This document shows positions 42,473 through 52,912 of a DNA stretch of 64,000 nucleotides, piece by piece. Made by a program: the position numbers and the translations under genes. Source of the DNA: Plectosphaerella cucumerina. Its lineage: Eukaryota; Ascomycota; Sordariomycetes; Glomerellales; Plectosphaerellaceae. Below the pieces are notes generated by a model. The model did no database searches and was not told where the DNA came from. It saw only the letters and a list, made by a program, of their open reading frames with translations. The stretch's first letter is position 1. Each line of letters starts with the position of its first letter. The DNA is taken from assembly GCA_020746995.1 (NCBI GenBank), contig JAGPXD010000003.1:6324001-6388000 (forward strand), given 5' to 3'.

Positions 42473-42642
42473 CTACTTGCTGCAAGTGCACGTGTCGCTG
42501 CTGCCAGTAAAGTTCTTCCCACAAGTGCCGCACTGGTTCCCTTCATCCTGATTAACGGCCCCGTGTGCAAGAGAAGCTGCCACTAGAAAGTTGTATAAGC
42601 AGGGGAACTTGAAGAATGTCTTGTAAAAACCTACTGATAACG
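42473..42642 (-). CDS. Possible small Cys-rich peptide exon
   Basis: On the minus strand a TATAAAAC element at about 42792-42785 is followed by a leader. An intron with GTAGGT donor and TTTCTAG acceptor (about 42634-42580) then precedes an exon reading VAASLAHGAVNQDEGNQC and ending CGTCGKNFTGSSDTCTCSK with five Cys in the last 23 residues. No ATG was found in a good position upstream, so the start is unresolved. It could be the end of a small secreted protein or chance. Confidence 0.25.
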
Positions 42643-44611
42643 TTGTCGAGACGAGAGTCTCAATTAAAGGAGCAGAGGGGTTCTGGATGCGCGCTATGCT
42701 GTTGCAGGTGTAGAACGGGGCCGAGTAACTTGGTGAGGAAGAATGCGGAATGAAAGAGTAGAAAGAATTATGTGAGTGCTGAGAGGTTTTATACATGTTG
42801 AGCGGCTCTGTGATTTCGCGAGTGAACAAGGGCGACAACTACCGCTGATTGCTACCTAAAAGCATGTCACTTGTTGCGCGATTTGCAGGCGTGCATGGCT
42901 GAAATCGTGCACTGCTGCAGCACCTGCACTTTGATGGTTATCGAGGCGTTGACAGTTCGCGTAGCACACCGGATTGGTGTGTCTGGAGCTGTCTACACTG
43001 TTCCACCGGGGAAGCCAGCTGCAAGGCAACCAATGCTCCATCCAGCCGGCAGATTCGAAATAATGAGGGTGTACTGGGCTTCAGAACACCCCCCAATCGT
43101 AGCGCCATGTTCCTCGCGCGGCCCATTTGACCGCTACTTGGAGTGACACATCACTTCGTACTCCGAGGACCATGCCGTCTCGGTCACACATCCGGTAAGA
43201 CCCTCGTCGCTTTTCACAACCGCAGTTCTCGCAGTCGGCGGTCACATCTGACTAGAGCAGGACATCCTACTTGCCTCTCTACCAGTTCGATGTTGTCGAT
43301 CGGGTCACAGGTCTGATCAGGCTCGCCGACCGAGCCTGCACACCTACATGATCAGGGATGCCGTGCAGGTTGCCGACGGCGAGGAGCAGGAAATCGACAG
43401 CCAATCATTGGTCGCTGCCGGGTGAAGTCACGTTACTCAGATAACGCCAATCAAACCTCTGATTCAGGATCCGCTCTACATCGCCAGAGGCGGAGCGCGG
43501 ACAACAAGCCGCCTTGACACGCTAACCAGACCAAGCTGGCACGGAACTCCTGACGTGTTGACTGGGACGAGCAGGACTGAGTGGCTGGCCAGCAGCAGAT
43601 GAGCACAAGAGCACAACCGGGCCGATGAGGGCGGCATGTCGCAGTACTTCCTGTCAGAGCACAGAACATTCTCGGGGCGGTGCTGGTGCCGGCGGCCCTT
43701 GGACGATGGGGGAGCCGTCGTCGCTACATTACGGTGTCAGATGCCTTCACCTGGATGAGGCAGTAGGGAGGCACGCGACAAGGTCTGAATCAGCCAGCCA
43801 ATTGGAGTGCCTCTCCTGGTAATCCACTTACAAGCAAACTAAGCCAATCATACGACAACCCGCTTCCCTGATGGAGCCCGACGCGACGACACCCGCCACA
43901 ACTCGACCATCCCTTCCACAATTGGCAATGTGTGGCGGGGCTGTTGAGGCGCGATGGGGCCTGAGGCCAGACCGACTCGGCCGACAGGGCTGTGCTGGCG
44001 CAACACGGGGCATCGCGCGTCAAGCCACGGCGAGACACATCCTTGACGAGTACCCGGCCGCTACCCGTCCTTTGTCGACGTTGGAAGGCGACCACCTGGG
44101 GCGTGCGCAGCTGGTTAGCATCTTGCTTGACGACGGCTGGGTCGTACTCGTGTCGGCACTGTAGCGGCGGGCGGCTGGCGACTGCCGCGCGTGGGCGGCA
44201 ACCCACCCGGTAGGCGGCAGCGGCTAGTGATTCTATTTTGACGTCGTCAGACGAGCGCGGGATTCAGACGCGCCCGGCCCTCTCTGGGTGGTGATGGCCT
44301 GCAAACTTCTTGTTTTTCGATCACTTCAGGATGCGGGAGGACTTTGTCGAGAGGGTCTCTTCTTCCAGGAGCGCATGGCATGATTGGGTCCTGAACTCTG
44401 GGAATTAGAGATAGGAGGGATCACATGGAAGAAATGTGTACCTTTTAAGGGAGCCCATTGTCGACCGAGTTTGCCAGGAAGTAGAATCTTCCTCCACGCT
44501 GGGGCGACGGTACCCGTTTGCAGGCGCTTGTCAAAGGGTGACTGAAAAGAGACGCGAGTTCACTCATCGAAGCAGTGTACACCTAAGACGACGCCGTTCA
44601 TCAAAGAGCCA

Positions 44612-44815
44612 GACAGGGTCATGCCACATCAGTCTGTACGCCTGAAACGTAGTTCCCTGCCAGCGCTCCGGGCTTCCACATCACACACCAATGAGTTATC
44701 GGACCCCCACGCCCATGCATCCATGAGAGGCCACTGGCAAGACGACCGTGTCAGCCGCATGCATCCTTCTGTGGCCTGCGTCAACACACCCACACTGAGG
44801 TGGACGGCTTCCACG
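44612..44815 (+). repeat. Dispersed repeat, copy B
   Basis: Matches the minus strand of 7570-7770 (copy A). A second similar patch near 45020-45045 (GGGGTTTCCCCGTGCCTCA) corresponds to the sequence adjoining copy A, implying that copy B has an extra 200 bases inserted or that copy A has lost them. Confidence 0.65.
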
Positions 44816-45525
44816 CAACACGCCAGCAAAAGTAGTGGGTGTTTCTCCTAAATCTGGGGTAACCGTAATCTAGCGGTCAGGGAGCTGCAGCCCGTCATCT
44901 TGCACCGTGACTGTAATGGCTGCTGCCCACAATACCGGAAGAGACCATTTGCGGCCTTCTCATCCACCTGCTAGACTTCAGAGCTTCTGCCCTCCACTCC
45001 ACCCCCAAGCTAGACATAGGGGTTTCCCCGTGCCTCACAACACAAATCAAGACAACCTTCCTTTGCGAGAGATGGGGAATAATGCAGCGGAGGCAGCTTG
45101 TGCCATTGACATCAGCCCGGTCAGAGCCGCTCGGTCTCTTGTACGCCTCGGGGCTGCATCAGAGGGTTGATTGAGGAGGTAGGAGGCAACTCTGTCCGCA
45201 CATCGGGTGTATGTATAACCAAAAGGCATCTGGTGCGCTTGGGCGGCTTGCTTCCTATTGGAAAGCCATCTGTGCCATGCAGCGCAAGCGCGCAAGGCAC
45301 GGTCTCGAGAGCGCAGCCGAAGTGTCGTGGCACCCTGGCACCCAAGTCGGGGTGGGCAGGGTATGTCCATCCCGACTTTTTAGCTTGCATACGGCCAGGA
45401 GACCTTGATTGGCGCCCTTGAAGGAGTTTTGTTTCCGTGCAGAAGCCAGTGACTATAGTACCGGTGGCCGATAATTTAGCGGCCGACTTTGACTCGGTGG
45501 TCAAATCCCCTGAGTTGGGATGGCC

Positions 45526-45533
45526 TATAAATA
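45526..45533 (+). promoter_or_regulatory. TATA box of the kinase-like gene
   Basis: TATAAATA lies 93 bases upstream of the ATG at 45619. It supports that ATG over the in-frame ATG at 45520, which is upstream of the TATA element. Confidence 0.6.
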
Positions 45534-45618
45534 TATGTCGTATCTGCTGTCCCTCGCCACGGAAAGTTCGACACATCACTTCCCCTCTCCTTACGAACTC
45601 AATTCATCCAGGCTCACC

Positions 45619-47439
45619 ATGTCGACCCATTCAAATGCCGACACCAAGATTACCGGGGGGCTGAAGATCGCAAACAGTTTCCGACCGTACTACGTCTTTC
45701 CCTGCAGCGGCTTCACTTCGGTTCCCAAAGCGCTCTTGGACTATGCCACTGCTCCACATGACGACAAGAAACTCGACAAGGCCTCTGGGGTCAACGAAGA
45801 TGAACCTCAAAGTCACGTCTGGCTGGTCCAGAACCTCAAGTTCGGGACGACGTGGGCTGCGACGCCGACCTTTGTCAGTAACCTTCGCCCATCGCGGATC
45901 CATCTCTCGATCCCAGACCAGATCAAGTGGCCGTCGGCTTTCCTGGGTCGCCTGGATGCCAAAGACAGTGTCCATATTCATGGAGCTCGCTCTAGGGACC
46001 TGGGAATTGCGGCGTACCTCAGGAAGGGCCTCGCCCACTGGTCGGCCAACCTGGATGGATTCGAGAAAAAATACGCCGATTTGCCGCCCGGATCGACGAT
46101 CGTTCTCAACGACATGAGGGAAGACCCAACCGACCTGGAATTCAAGATGGACCCCAACACCCCCGACGCCGACTGTAGTCCATTCCTCTCAGCTACTGAG
46201 CTGGCTGGTCTTTGGGGGTATGAGGAATCGGAAATGCCCCCGACAATCCCATACACGAGCCTCAGACTCGACAGTTATCTCGAGTCCGACGTCATGCTTG
46301 TGTTTCTAGAAGGGAAGGACCGGTCGACAGATTTCCTGGCCTTCAAGACCCGCAACGACCCTCTCACCATCTACCACGAGCTGAAGATCCTCCTGCAGCT
46401 CCCCAGCCATAAGACCATCATCCCCCCACCAGGGTACCTCGTTACATTCAAATCAGGCTCTGGCCAACCCCTCGTCTGCGGGTTTCTCACGCCGTACTTG
46501 GAAGGCGGATCCCTGGATGTCAGGCTGCCAGAGTTCCGTCGCGCAGGACTCCTTTCCCCAGAGTACCAGCTCCATTTCGCAAAGAGCATCACCTCGACGC
46601 TGATCCTTATTTCAGCGTCGCCCGCTGAGTTCTACTCAGACCTGCGGCTGGACCAGATCGTTCTGTCCAAGGACGAAACAGGGAGATACACGCCCGTCTT
46701 CCTCGACTTTGAGCAGAGTCGCAACCTCTATAACTGGGCGTCGCCGGAGATCTACTACATGGAGTGGATCGCGGAGCTGGGGAGTCCTCATTACTTCCGA
46801 TCCAAAGCCATCCCTGAAGATGTCACCAAGAAATACGCCGGCGTACTCGACTGTGTACTTGAGGCCAGGAGGTATACACTCACAGCACACCCTCAGCGGT
46901 ATGATAACCCCCCCCAGGGGTGGTACTGGCCTTGGCTGATCAGCACGCCTGAGGAGCGTGAGTCTGCCATGGTGTACATGGTGGGCAAGCTGTTGTGGTG
47001 TCTATTCGAGGGCCGAGGGGACGCGGATATCGTCATGGGCAGGTCATCGCCTGAGGAGGGGGACCAGCGGTTCCCCAACTTCGAGCGGACGCCCCCCCGT
47101 ATGAGGCGGCTGATCGAGAGGTGTACGGCCGGGGCGCGTGAATGGATCGATGGGCCAATCAAGATTTACCGCCGGGGTGGCGTGATTTATCCGCTGGGGA
47201 AGACTGGACAGGGCAAAGAGCCCGAGGCCACCGCGGGAGAGACGCTACAGGCTATTGGGGAGTTTTGGCAGGACGAGATGCGGAAGGCTGTGGAGTTTGC
47301 TGAGGCCAGGGTGCGGTGGGACCGGAAGGAAGAAATGGAGGGCGACAGGGAGCTACTGCATTACCTTGAACGGCCCAGGCTGTGCGAAGTGTTGGCCGAG
47401 CTGGAGGCGTTTGACAAGGAGGGAAGGGGAGGCCCGTAG
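45619..47439 (+). CDS. Fungal protein-kinase-fold protein, probable pseudokinase
   Basis: A single exon of 606 residues starts at MSTHSNADTK. The N-terminal 200 residues have no known domain. From about 220 a kinase-like fold is seen: a beta strand with FLAFKT as candidate for the ATP-binding lysine, a hinge-like VCGFLTPYLEGGSLDVRL, and a catalytic-loop position FYSDLRLDQIVL (about 335-346). The metal-loop position is FLDFEQSRN (about 359-367), then WASPEIYYMEWIAELG. The usual HRD is replaced by YSD, the loop Asn by Gln, and DFG by DFE, so catalysis is doubtful. Proteins of this style are common in filamentous fungi and uncharacterised. Confidence 0.75.
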   Translation: MSTHSNADTKITGGLKIANSFRPYYVFPCSGFTSVPKALLDYATAPHDDKKLDKASGVNEDEPQSHVWLVQNLKFGTTWAATPTFVSNLRPSRIHLSIPDQIKWPSAFLGRLDAKDSVHIHGARSRDLGIAAYLRKGLAHWSANLDGFEKKYADLPPGSTIVLNDMREDPTDLEFKMDPNTPDADCSPFLSATELAGLWGYEESEMPPTIPYTSLRLDSYLESDVMLVFLEGKDRSTDFLAFKTRNDPLTIYHELKILLQLPSHKTIIPPPGYLVTFKSGSGQPLVCGFLTPYLEGGSLDVRLPEFRRAGLLSPEYQLHFAKSITSTLILISASPAEFYSDLRLDQIVLSKDETGRYTPVFLDFEQSRNLYNWASPEIYYMEWIAELGSPHYFRSKAIPEDVTKKYAGVLDCVLEARRYTLTAHPQRYDNPPQGWYWPWLISTPEERESAMVYMVGKLLWCLFEGRGDADIVMGRSSPEEGDQRFPNFERTPPRMRRLIERCTAGAREWIDGPIKIYRRGGVIYPLGKTGQGKEPEATAGETLQAIGEFWQDEMRKAVEFAEARVRWDRKEEMEGDRELLHYLERPRLCEVLAELEAFDKEGRGGP

Positions 47440-47843
47440 TATTTTGGTCTGTGCTGTAATCGATGGGTTCTGGTAGTGGAGGCGTTACGCGATAATGGAG
47501 ACATGGAACAAAATACAATCCCCTCCTTGCCATGGACACGATTCAGGTACACGCAAGCATATGTTAGATTATGACAAGGTATAAAGGTAGCCTTTGATAC
47601 GTGTGGTCTTTTCTGTGTGTGACGGCGGTATATGGGCATGGCTACATGTCTACTTTGACCTCCACTTGCTCAACACCATGCACATGGCTGGGTGCTCAGC
47701 ACATCGAAACTTCCACATCAACCCCCTCTTTGCACAGGAACTCTTCGTATCCTCCTACGTGTTGTATCTCGTAGCCCAACTGGATGCCTTTCAAAACACC
47801 AAAGTCCTCCAGAACCATTATGATCTTGAACGCCTTACACTTG

Positions 47844-48122
47844 TTACTTGTTGCACTGTCGCAAGTCACTATCAGCTGGATCAGGTCTACAAAGAGGCTG
47901 GCTGTAACAGACTGTCTGCTCTGGAGCCTGATAAATATGACGTAGGAGAATAATATCGAGGCAAGTGCCCAGAGGCGATTTCTCGACTATTGCCTTCAAG
48001 ACCTCTAGGGCGACGCCAGCCGACTACCAGCGCTTCGGAGTATCCTTTCGAACTACGTAGACCTTCGAGTCCGCTTCGAAGCGCGTCTCTTTCAGTTGAA
48101 GCGGAAGGTGAGTGAGTACCAT
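47844..48122 (-). pseudogene. Small gene interrupted by a single TAG
   Basis: A 93-codon minus-strand frame runs from ATG (48122) to TAA (47844), broken only by one TAG after the 32nd codon. Before the stop it reads MVLTHLPLQLKETRFEADSK and VYVVRKDTPKRW; after it SAGVALEVLKAIVEKSPLGT and ILLRHIYQAPEQTVCY. Both halves look protein-like. CAG to TAG would be a single transition. A 41-base intron would instead shift into another open frame (REIASGHLPRYYSPTSY), so a splice model is not excluded. No family is recognised. Confidence 0.4.
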
Positions 48123-48470
48123 AGCCTTGAATTCGAGTCTGATGTTAACTTATTGAAGTTGGCGAAGTATATGTCGAATCAATGTTCCGCCGATACCTCG
48201 GACAGTTCGCAATAATGGACCGGGCTCGAGGCCCCGTCCGAGCTTGTTTGGCTTCTACAGGGAGAAGCACCGCCAACTGACTGTCCTGACACACTTGGCT
48301 GCAGCTGCTGTGGAGACGAGACTTGCCAGATGGGGCAACGCATATCAAACAGCTGGAAAATGGAAGTGTACAACGAATTGCTCTCCAAGGTGATCTGGCC
48401 TACGCCCACTCCGATTGCCTGACCCCTTTGATCCGAACGAAAATCCAAACCAATCGTCATTACATATTAA

Positions 48471-49343
48471 TCATTTCTTACCCTTCCGCTTTCCCGTACC
48501 CTTCCCTTTACTATCCTTATTCGGTTGCAGCGTCCACGCCCAGTATCGAGTGCCCGACTTCTGGCTCACGTAGAGGTAGCATCCGGCCCAGCTGGCCTCC
48601 TGTAAGACCCATGCCTCCTGCCACAGCTCCGAGTGCACCTTGACACTGGAGCCATCGGGAAGCAGAAGTTTGAACGTGGAGCCTTGCTCCTCCTCGACCA
48701 CAACAAATGTGTCGGTATCGGCTTCAACGGTCACCAGTGACTGGGCATATTGCTCGGCGTCTCTGCTGCTCTCAGCAGCGAGGTTCACCGACGCCATGGC
48801 CGAAGCGTAGTCCGCACTCTTGGGGTCGGGTTCCGAGTTCAGGGGGGCCTGATCACCCATGCAGTCTTGCCAATGGGCGAACGCGATCGAGGAGATCTCC
48901 GTCAGCCCTTTGGTCGGCCACACCGGAGTTTTGGAGCTTTTCTTCGTGGAATCGGGCTTCTCTGGTGCATGCGTCGCGTGTGTGTAGGTCCAGTCATCCG
49001 TCGATCGCACGTAGCCGTGGCTGGCCACATGGGTGCCGCGACGGAGATGTTCAGAGTCCTTGTAGCACACGGTGGCGTGTGGGCCATGAGGGTCCTTTCG
49101 GTACTGGCCGCCAATGGTTGTGGTGTCGTGGATGGTGGATCTAAGGACCCCGTCGGGGCCAGTTGTCAGTTCTGGGGTCACTCAGTGAGGTTCGGCTGGT
49201 GCTGACCTGATGAGAATCTCCTTCGGGAATATCCTTCTGTCCCTTGCTGCTTGGTACGCGATTCTGACTAACTCCAACATGTCTTCCTCTGGGATGTGCA
49301 TCGAGGAGTATCTGAAGAATCGGACGATGTTGATGGTAGACAT
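48471..49343 (-). CDS. Hypothetical protein, 268 residues, basic C-terminus
   Basis: Exon 1 (49343-49207) and exon 2 (49140-48471) are joined by a 66-base intron (GTCAGC...CTTAG) that removes an in-frame TGA. The junction reads FPKEILIRSTIHDTTTIGG. The start MSTINIVRFF is the first ATG in a good exon. The middle contains HGPHATVCYKDSEHLRRGTH. The C-terminal part (VTVEADTDTFVVVEEEQGST, then ELWQEAWVLQEASWAGCYLY) ends in a Lys/Gly-rich tail GKGTGKRKGKK that could bind nucleic acid or act as a nuclear signal. Function unknown. Confidence 0.65.
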
Positions 49344-49947
49344 GTTGAAAAACGATGCGATGAGTGGACTAGATGAGATGAGGGATGTGTTGGCGAAAAA
49401 GTTCAGTTCTTGAGGTTTGCAGTGACAAAACATGAGCAGTTCTGGCTTGATTTCATATCTTTTATCCCGTTGCTTAATGAATTTGAGATATGATTTCTCA
49501 TCGTCGATGCCACCGAGCAGAGAGCGGCCAACAGGCAGTGGCCAAAGTGGCTGGCTGGCTGCATCATGCATCGATCAGCTGAGCGCTAAGCAGTGCACAC
49601 CGTCTTGCGAGGCAGGTAATGTCGACCAATCCATTTCACGATTTGGAATCTCCTCCCGTATTCACAACGATTGAGGCGGTTGGGCCAGCGTTGCATGGAG
49701 GTGGTTGACCTGTCTGACTGGCCATGTCACACCCATGAAGCGCTAGACGCAATTGATTCGTCATCGTTGAACGCGCTTCTGAAGGTCGGTCCAATGACAT
49801 CCTCAGGCGCCCTTGGCCTGAACAAGGGTCCAAGCGCCTTAGCCTGCCGTTGTTGGTGTCAAGCTATTTTCTGCAACACTGGACCTCTCTTCCTTCTACA
49901 ATCAGCGACGGGAACTCCGCAACTGGCCCGCGCGAGTCATCGCGACC

Positions 49948-51456
49948 ATGAGAACAACATCGTGGGCGCTTCAGACCTTTCGGGGGCGTCGTCATCACAT
50001 CACTCTCTTCTCAGCAACACGACCCAAGGCACCCTACTCGCGTCCACTCTCACCACCGCGCCTCATGTCTCAACCAGCCAAGCAATCTAGTGGTACACTG
50101 CGTCCACCCATCTCCATCAAGCCCATCGAAGATGTTGAGCCTTTCTACATGTACGATCACGATGGCTATCACCCGCTGAACATTGGTAGCCCAATCGGTG
50201 ATCGTTATCGAGTTGTCGACAAACTAGGCCACGGCAGCTACTCGACGGTTTGGCTGGCCCGCGACAAACAACTCCAGAGGCTTGTCACAGTCAAAGTTTG
50301 CACTGGAGAAGAAAGTCGCCGCGAGTCAGAATCCAAGATGCTGTCACTCCTGGCGGCGATTCCTCTCGAGGCCGATGGAGACCCTGCCCTTGGGCGGGAC
50401 ATGATGCCGTCGCTGCTTGACACATTCCAAGTCCAAGGGCCGAACGGTACCCATACCTGCCTCGTCACTGCCGCTGCTAGTGGCAGCCTGAGCAGGTCGA
50501 AACGAAATTCCGTCTCTGCCCCTCTGGATCTGCATGTTGCGCGCGCCATTGCGGCGCAGCTCGTGCTCGCAGTTGCTTACTTGCACGGCAACGGAATCAT
50601 CCATGGAGGTGAGCCTCAATCTCAAGTGGGAGACGCATGCGTGCGCCAGAAGCTGACCCAGGCCGACGTAGATCTTCATCTCGGCAACATCCTTCTCAAA
50701 GCGTCCAGAGGCTTTGAGCTCCTGTCCGACGAAGAGCTGCGCGAGAGATGGGGGGAACCGGAGGAGGAGCAAGTTGAAACTGACGACGACAAGCCAGTTC
50801 TGGATGCCGTCGGCATTCCCTCCCTTGCCACTCTACCAGCCTTCTTCGGGAAGAACAGCGATGAGCTTTCACTCTCGGATGCTGCAATTCTCCTAGCCGA
50901 CTTCGGCACATCCTTCTGCCCTTCCCAAGAGACAAGGTTTACCTTCCCTACAGCGCCTCACTGTCGTCCCCCGGAGGATCGATTTGAGCCAGAACAACCC
51001 CGTTCGTTCCCTAGTGAGATCTGGACCCTTGCCTGTTCAATCTGGGCTGTCATCGGCCAGAGATCCTTGTTCGAAACATACTTTTGCTCCAATGATCGGA
51101 CAACAGCTCAACAGGTCGAGGCGCTGGGAAGATTGCCGCCTGAATGGTGGGCGCGGTGGGAAAACCGCTCCAAATACTTCACAGAAGACGGCCAGCTCCT
51201 CAGGAACAGGCGCGTCGCTTCGCTAGATGCTGAATTTGATAGCGCCATACAGAACGGGCGCAAGGAGTTGGGGCAAGAAATGGTTAGCGTGGATGAGAAG
51301 GGGGCATTCATGACCATGATCCGGCCCATGCTCGAATACAGGCCGGAGAAACGGTGCACGGTGAATGAAGTCCTGCAGTCGGAGTGGATGACCAAGTGGG
51401 CGATGCCGGATTTCAAGAGGATGCGCAAGGAGCTGGCTGCGAAGAAGGAAGTGTAG
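49948..51456 (+). CDS. SRPK-like serine/threonine protein kinase
   Basis: Exon 1 (49948-50608) and exon 2 (50672-51456) are joined by a 63-base intron. Because 63 is a multiple of three the frame is also open unspliced, but splicing restores the catalytic loop as IIHGDLHLGNILL. The product is 481 residues. The glycine loop is DKLGHGSYSTVWLARD (about 91-106), VTVKVC carries the ATP lysine, ADFG is at about 296-299, and CRPPEDRFEP is the activation-segment end. The sequence VEPFYMYDHDGYHPLNIG before the domain is typical of fungal SRPK paralogues. HRD is replaced by HGD; Asp, Asn and the ADFG motif are present, so it may be active. SRPK kinases phosphorylate Arg/Ser-rich proteins. The start is in ACCATGA context; an internal ATG at 50065 is the alternative. 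Confidence 0.85.
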   Translation: MRTTSWALQTFRGRRHHITLFSATRPKAPYSRPLSPPRLMSQPAKQSSGTLRPPISIKPIEDVEPFYMYDHDGYHPLNIGSPIGDRYRVVDKLGHGSYSTVWLARDKQLQRLVTVKVCTGEESRRESESKMLSLLAAIPLEADGDPALGRDMMPSLLDTFQVQGPNGTHTCLVTAAASGSLSRSKRNSVSAPLDLHVARAIAAQLVLAVAYLHGNGIIHGGEPQSQVGDACVRQKLTQADVDLHLGNILLKASRGFELLSDEELRERWGEPEEEQVETDDDKPVLDAVGIPSLATLPAFFGKNSDELSLSDAAILLADFGTSFCPSQETRFTFPTAPHCRPPEDRFEPEQPRSFPSEIWTLACSIWAVIGQRSLFETYFCSNDRTTAQQVEALGRLPPEWWARWENRSKYFTEDGQLLRNRRVASLDAEFDSAIQNGRKELGQEMVSVDEKGAFMTMIRPMLEYRPEKRCTVNEVLQSEWMTKWAMPDFKRMRKELAAKKEV

Positions 51457-51637
51457 TAATAGGAGACCGTTTTGGTCCAAAGGACTGAGGTCGTTGACGA
51501 GCCTCATATCTTCTCCCATACCTAACCAAAGGGCGAGACTCGACTTAGTTGAATGGGCTCTATCCGCAGTACTTGGCACCGGATTGCCCCGATTGTCAGC
51601 TGCTAGCGGCGCCTGCGCTCTCACCTCCCGTGCAGAG

Positions 51638-52393
51638 ATGACCGCGAACGACTTTGACGACTTCGTCGAGTTCGACGACGACGAGACCCTGGGCGCCGCC
51701 GTCGCTGTCGCCTTCCCCCACTACCTCGACCTCACACAAGACCACCACCAAAAGACTTTCAATCAGCAATTGTTCCAGAACCCACAGTCCGCCCACTCGA
51801 TCCTAGCCGCCATCGACCTCGGCGCTGACGAGTCGCCCGATTTGTCCGTCCGCGAGGCCGACTCTGTCAGTGCCAAGCACGCCGGCTGTACGGCTGCCCT
51901 CACAAACGGAGATGTCCGCATGATGGACGCAGCCCACGATCAGAGGAAGAACGAGTGGGTACTTTCCTTTACCCAATATGACACCGACGCCACCTTCCTC
52001 TTCGACACGAACATGGCTTCGTCCGGCATGGACAGCCAATTCCTCACCGACGACAACCTCTTCGGCTTTGACGCCGTCTCCCTCGGCAACAGCCCGGAAG
52101 ACGTCAACGGCATCTTCGAAAATTCATTGGCCATGCCAGCTTCCCAAGCCGCGCGGGTAAAGAAGACGACAGCCCTGAGCAAGTCAAAACCCAAAGCAGA
52201 GGCCCAGTGCAAAAATAAGGCGACCGCCAAAACTGTGAGCGCCACCGCCAGAATCCGGTTTCCTCTTTCCGTCAGGCACCTATGCGACAAACGGGGGAAC
52301 CAGGACCTCGGGGGGTTTGTGTCCAACTGCGACGCCTGGCCCTTCTGGAGTAGAACTCCTGTGCCATGGCCACGGAGCCAGAATTCGGGATGA
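51638..52393 (+). CDS. Acidic hypothetical protein, 251 residues
   Basis: A single open frame starts MTANDFDDFVEFDDDETLG; the frame upstream of this ATG is less protein-like. Residues 1-160 are acidic, with activation-domain-like blocks (DTDATFLFDTNMASSGMDSQ, TDDNLFGFDAVSLGNSPED). A Lys/Ala-rich linker (KKTTALSKSKPKAEAQCKNK) follows. The last 40 residues look like read-through into non-coding sequence. It resembles the N-terminal part of a transcription factor that has lost its DNA-binding domain, but no domain is identified. Confidence 0.5.
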   Translation: MTANDFDDFVEFDDDETLGAAVAVAFPHYLDLTQDHHQKTFNQQLFQNPQSAHSILAAIDLGADESPDLSVREADSVSAKHAGCTAALTNGDVRMMDAAHDQRKNEWVLSFTQYDTDATFLFDTNMASSGMDSQFLTDDNLFGFDAVSLGNSPEDVNGIFENSLAMPASQAARVKKTTALSKSKPKAEAQCKNKATAKTVSATARIRFPLSVRHLCDKRGNQDLGGFVSNCDAWPFWSRTPVPWPRSQNSG

Positions 52394-52912
52394 GTCGTCC
52401 TGATGTTTTTTGGCCTCTGAAAGGGTGACTAACTTGGGTCTGTGCATAGATCGCCTCTGATTGTCCTGCTGACAGAGCATCGGCCGGCGCATCGCCCGCA
52501 ACACGGACCCGGCGCGCCAACCCCGCCTGGTAGCTTGACAGACTTGGACGATACCGACCGAGAACCACAACCGGCTCGGCAATCACGATGTGCTTGAATC
52601 ACGACCGAGAGAGCATCGCTGCGATACGAGAGATAACAAGCGGGCGACCAAGTCCGACCCTGCGCTTGACCCTGCCCCCGAGCATGGCGGACGTAGCTGC
52701 CGCCGGGGGGAAATGGGAGTGGGAGTTGGATTTGTTACCTACAGAGAGAGCTCTTTCGACCTATGATATGGCACTACAGACTTTGTCGTTTGATACCTAT
52801 TTTGAGAATTGTTGATGTCTTGGCTGGGATGCGACAGGAGCCCCTGGGACCAGCTGGCCGGCGGCTATCTACATGCGAGGCAAGGGACGTGCAGGACTGC
52901 ACCCAGATGATA

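Larger units (their letters stand above)
41946..45525. other. Long gene-poor interval with a Cys-rich peptide candidate and repeat copy B
   Basis: Over 3.5 kb no convincing gene is present. Short open frames on both strands are mutually overlapping. The interval contains a possible small Cys-rich peptide (42473-42642, minus) and the dispersed repeat copy at 44612-44815. Confidence 0.5.
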
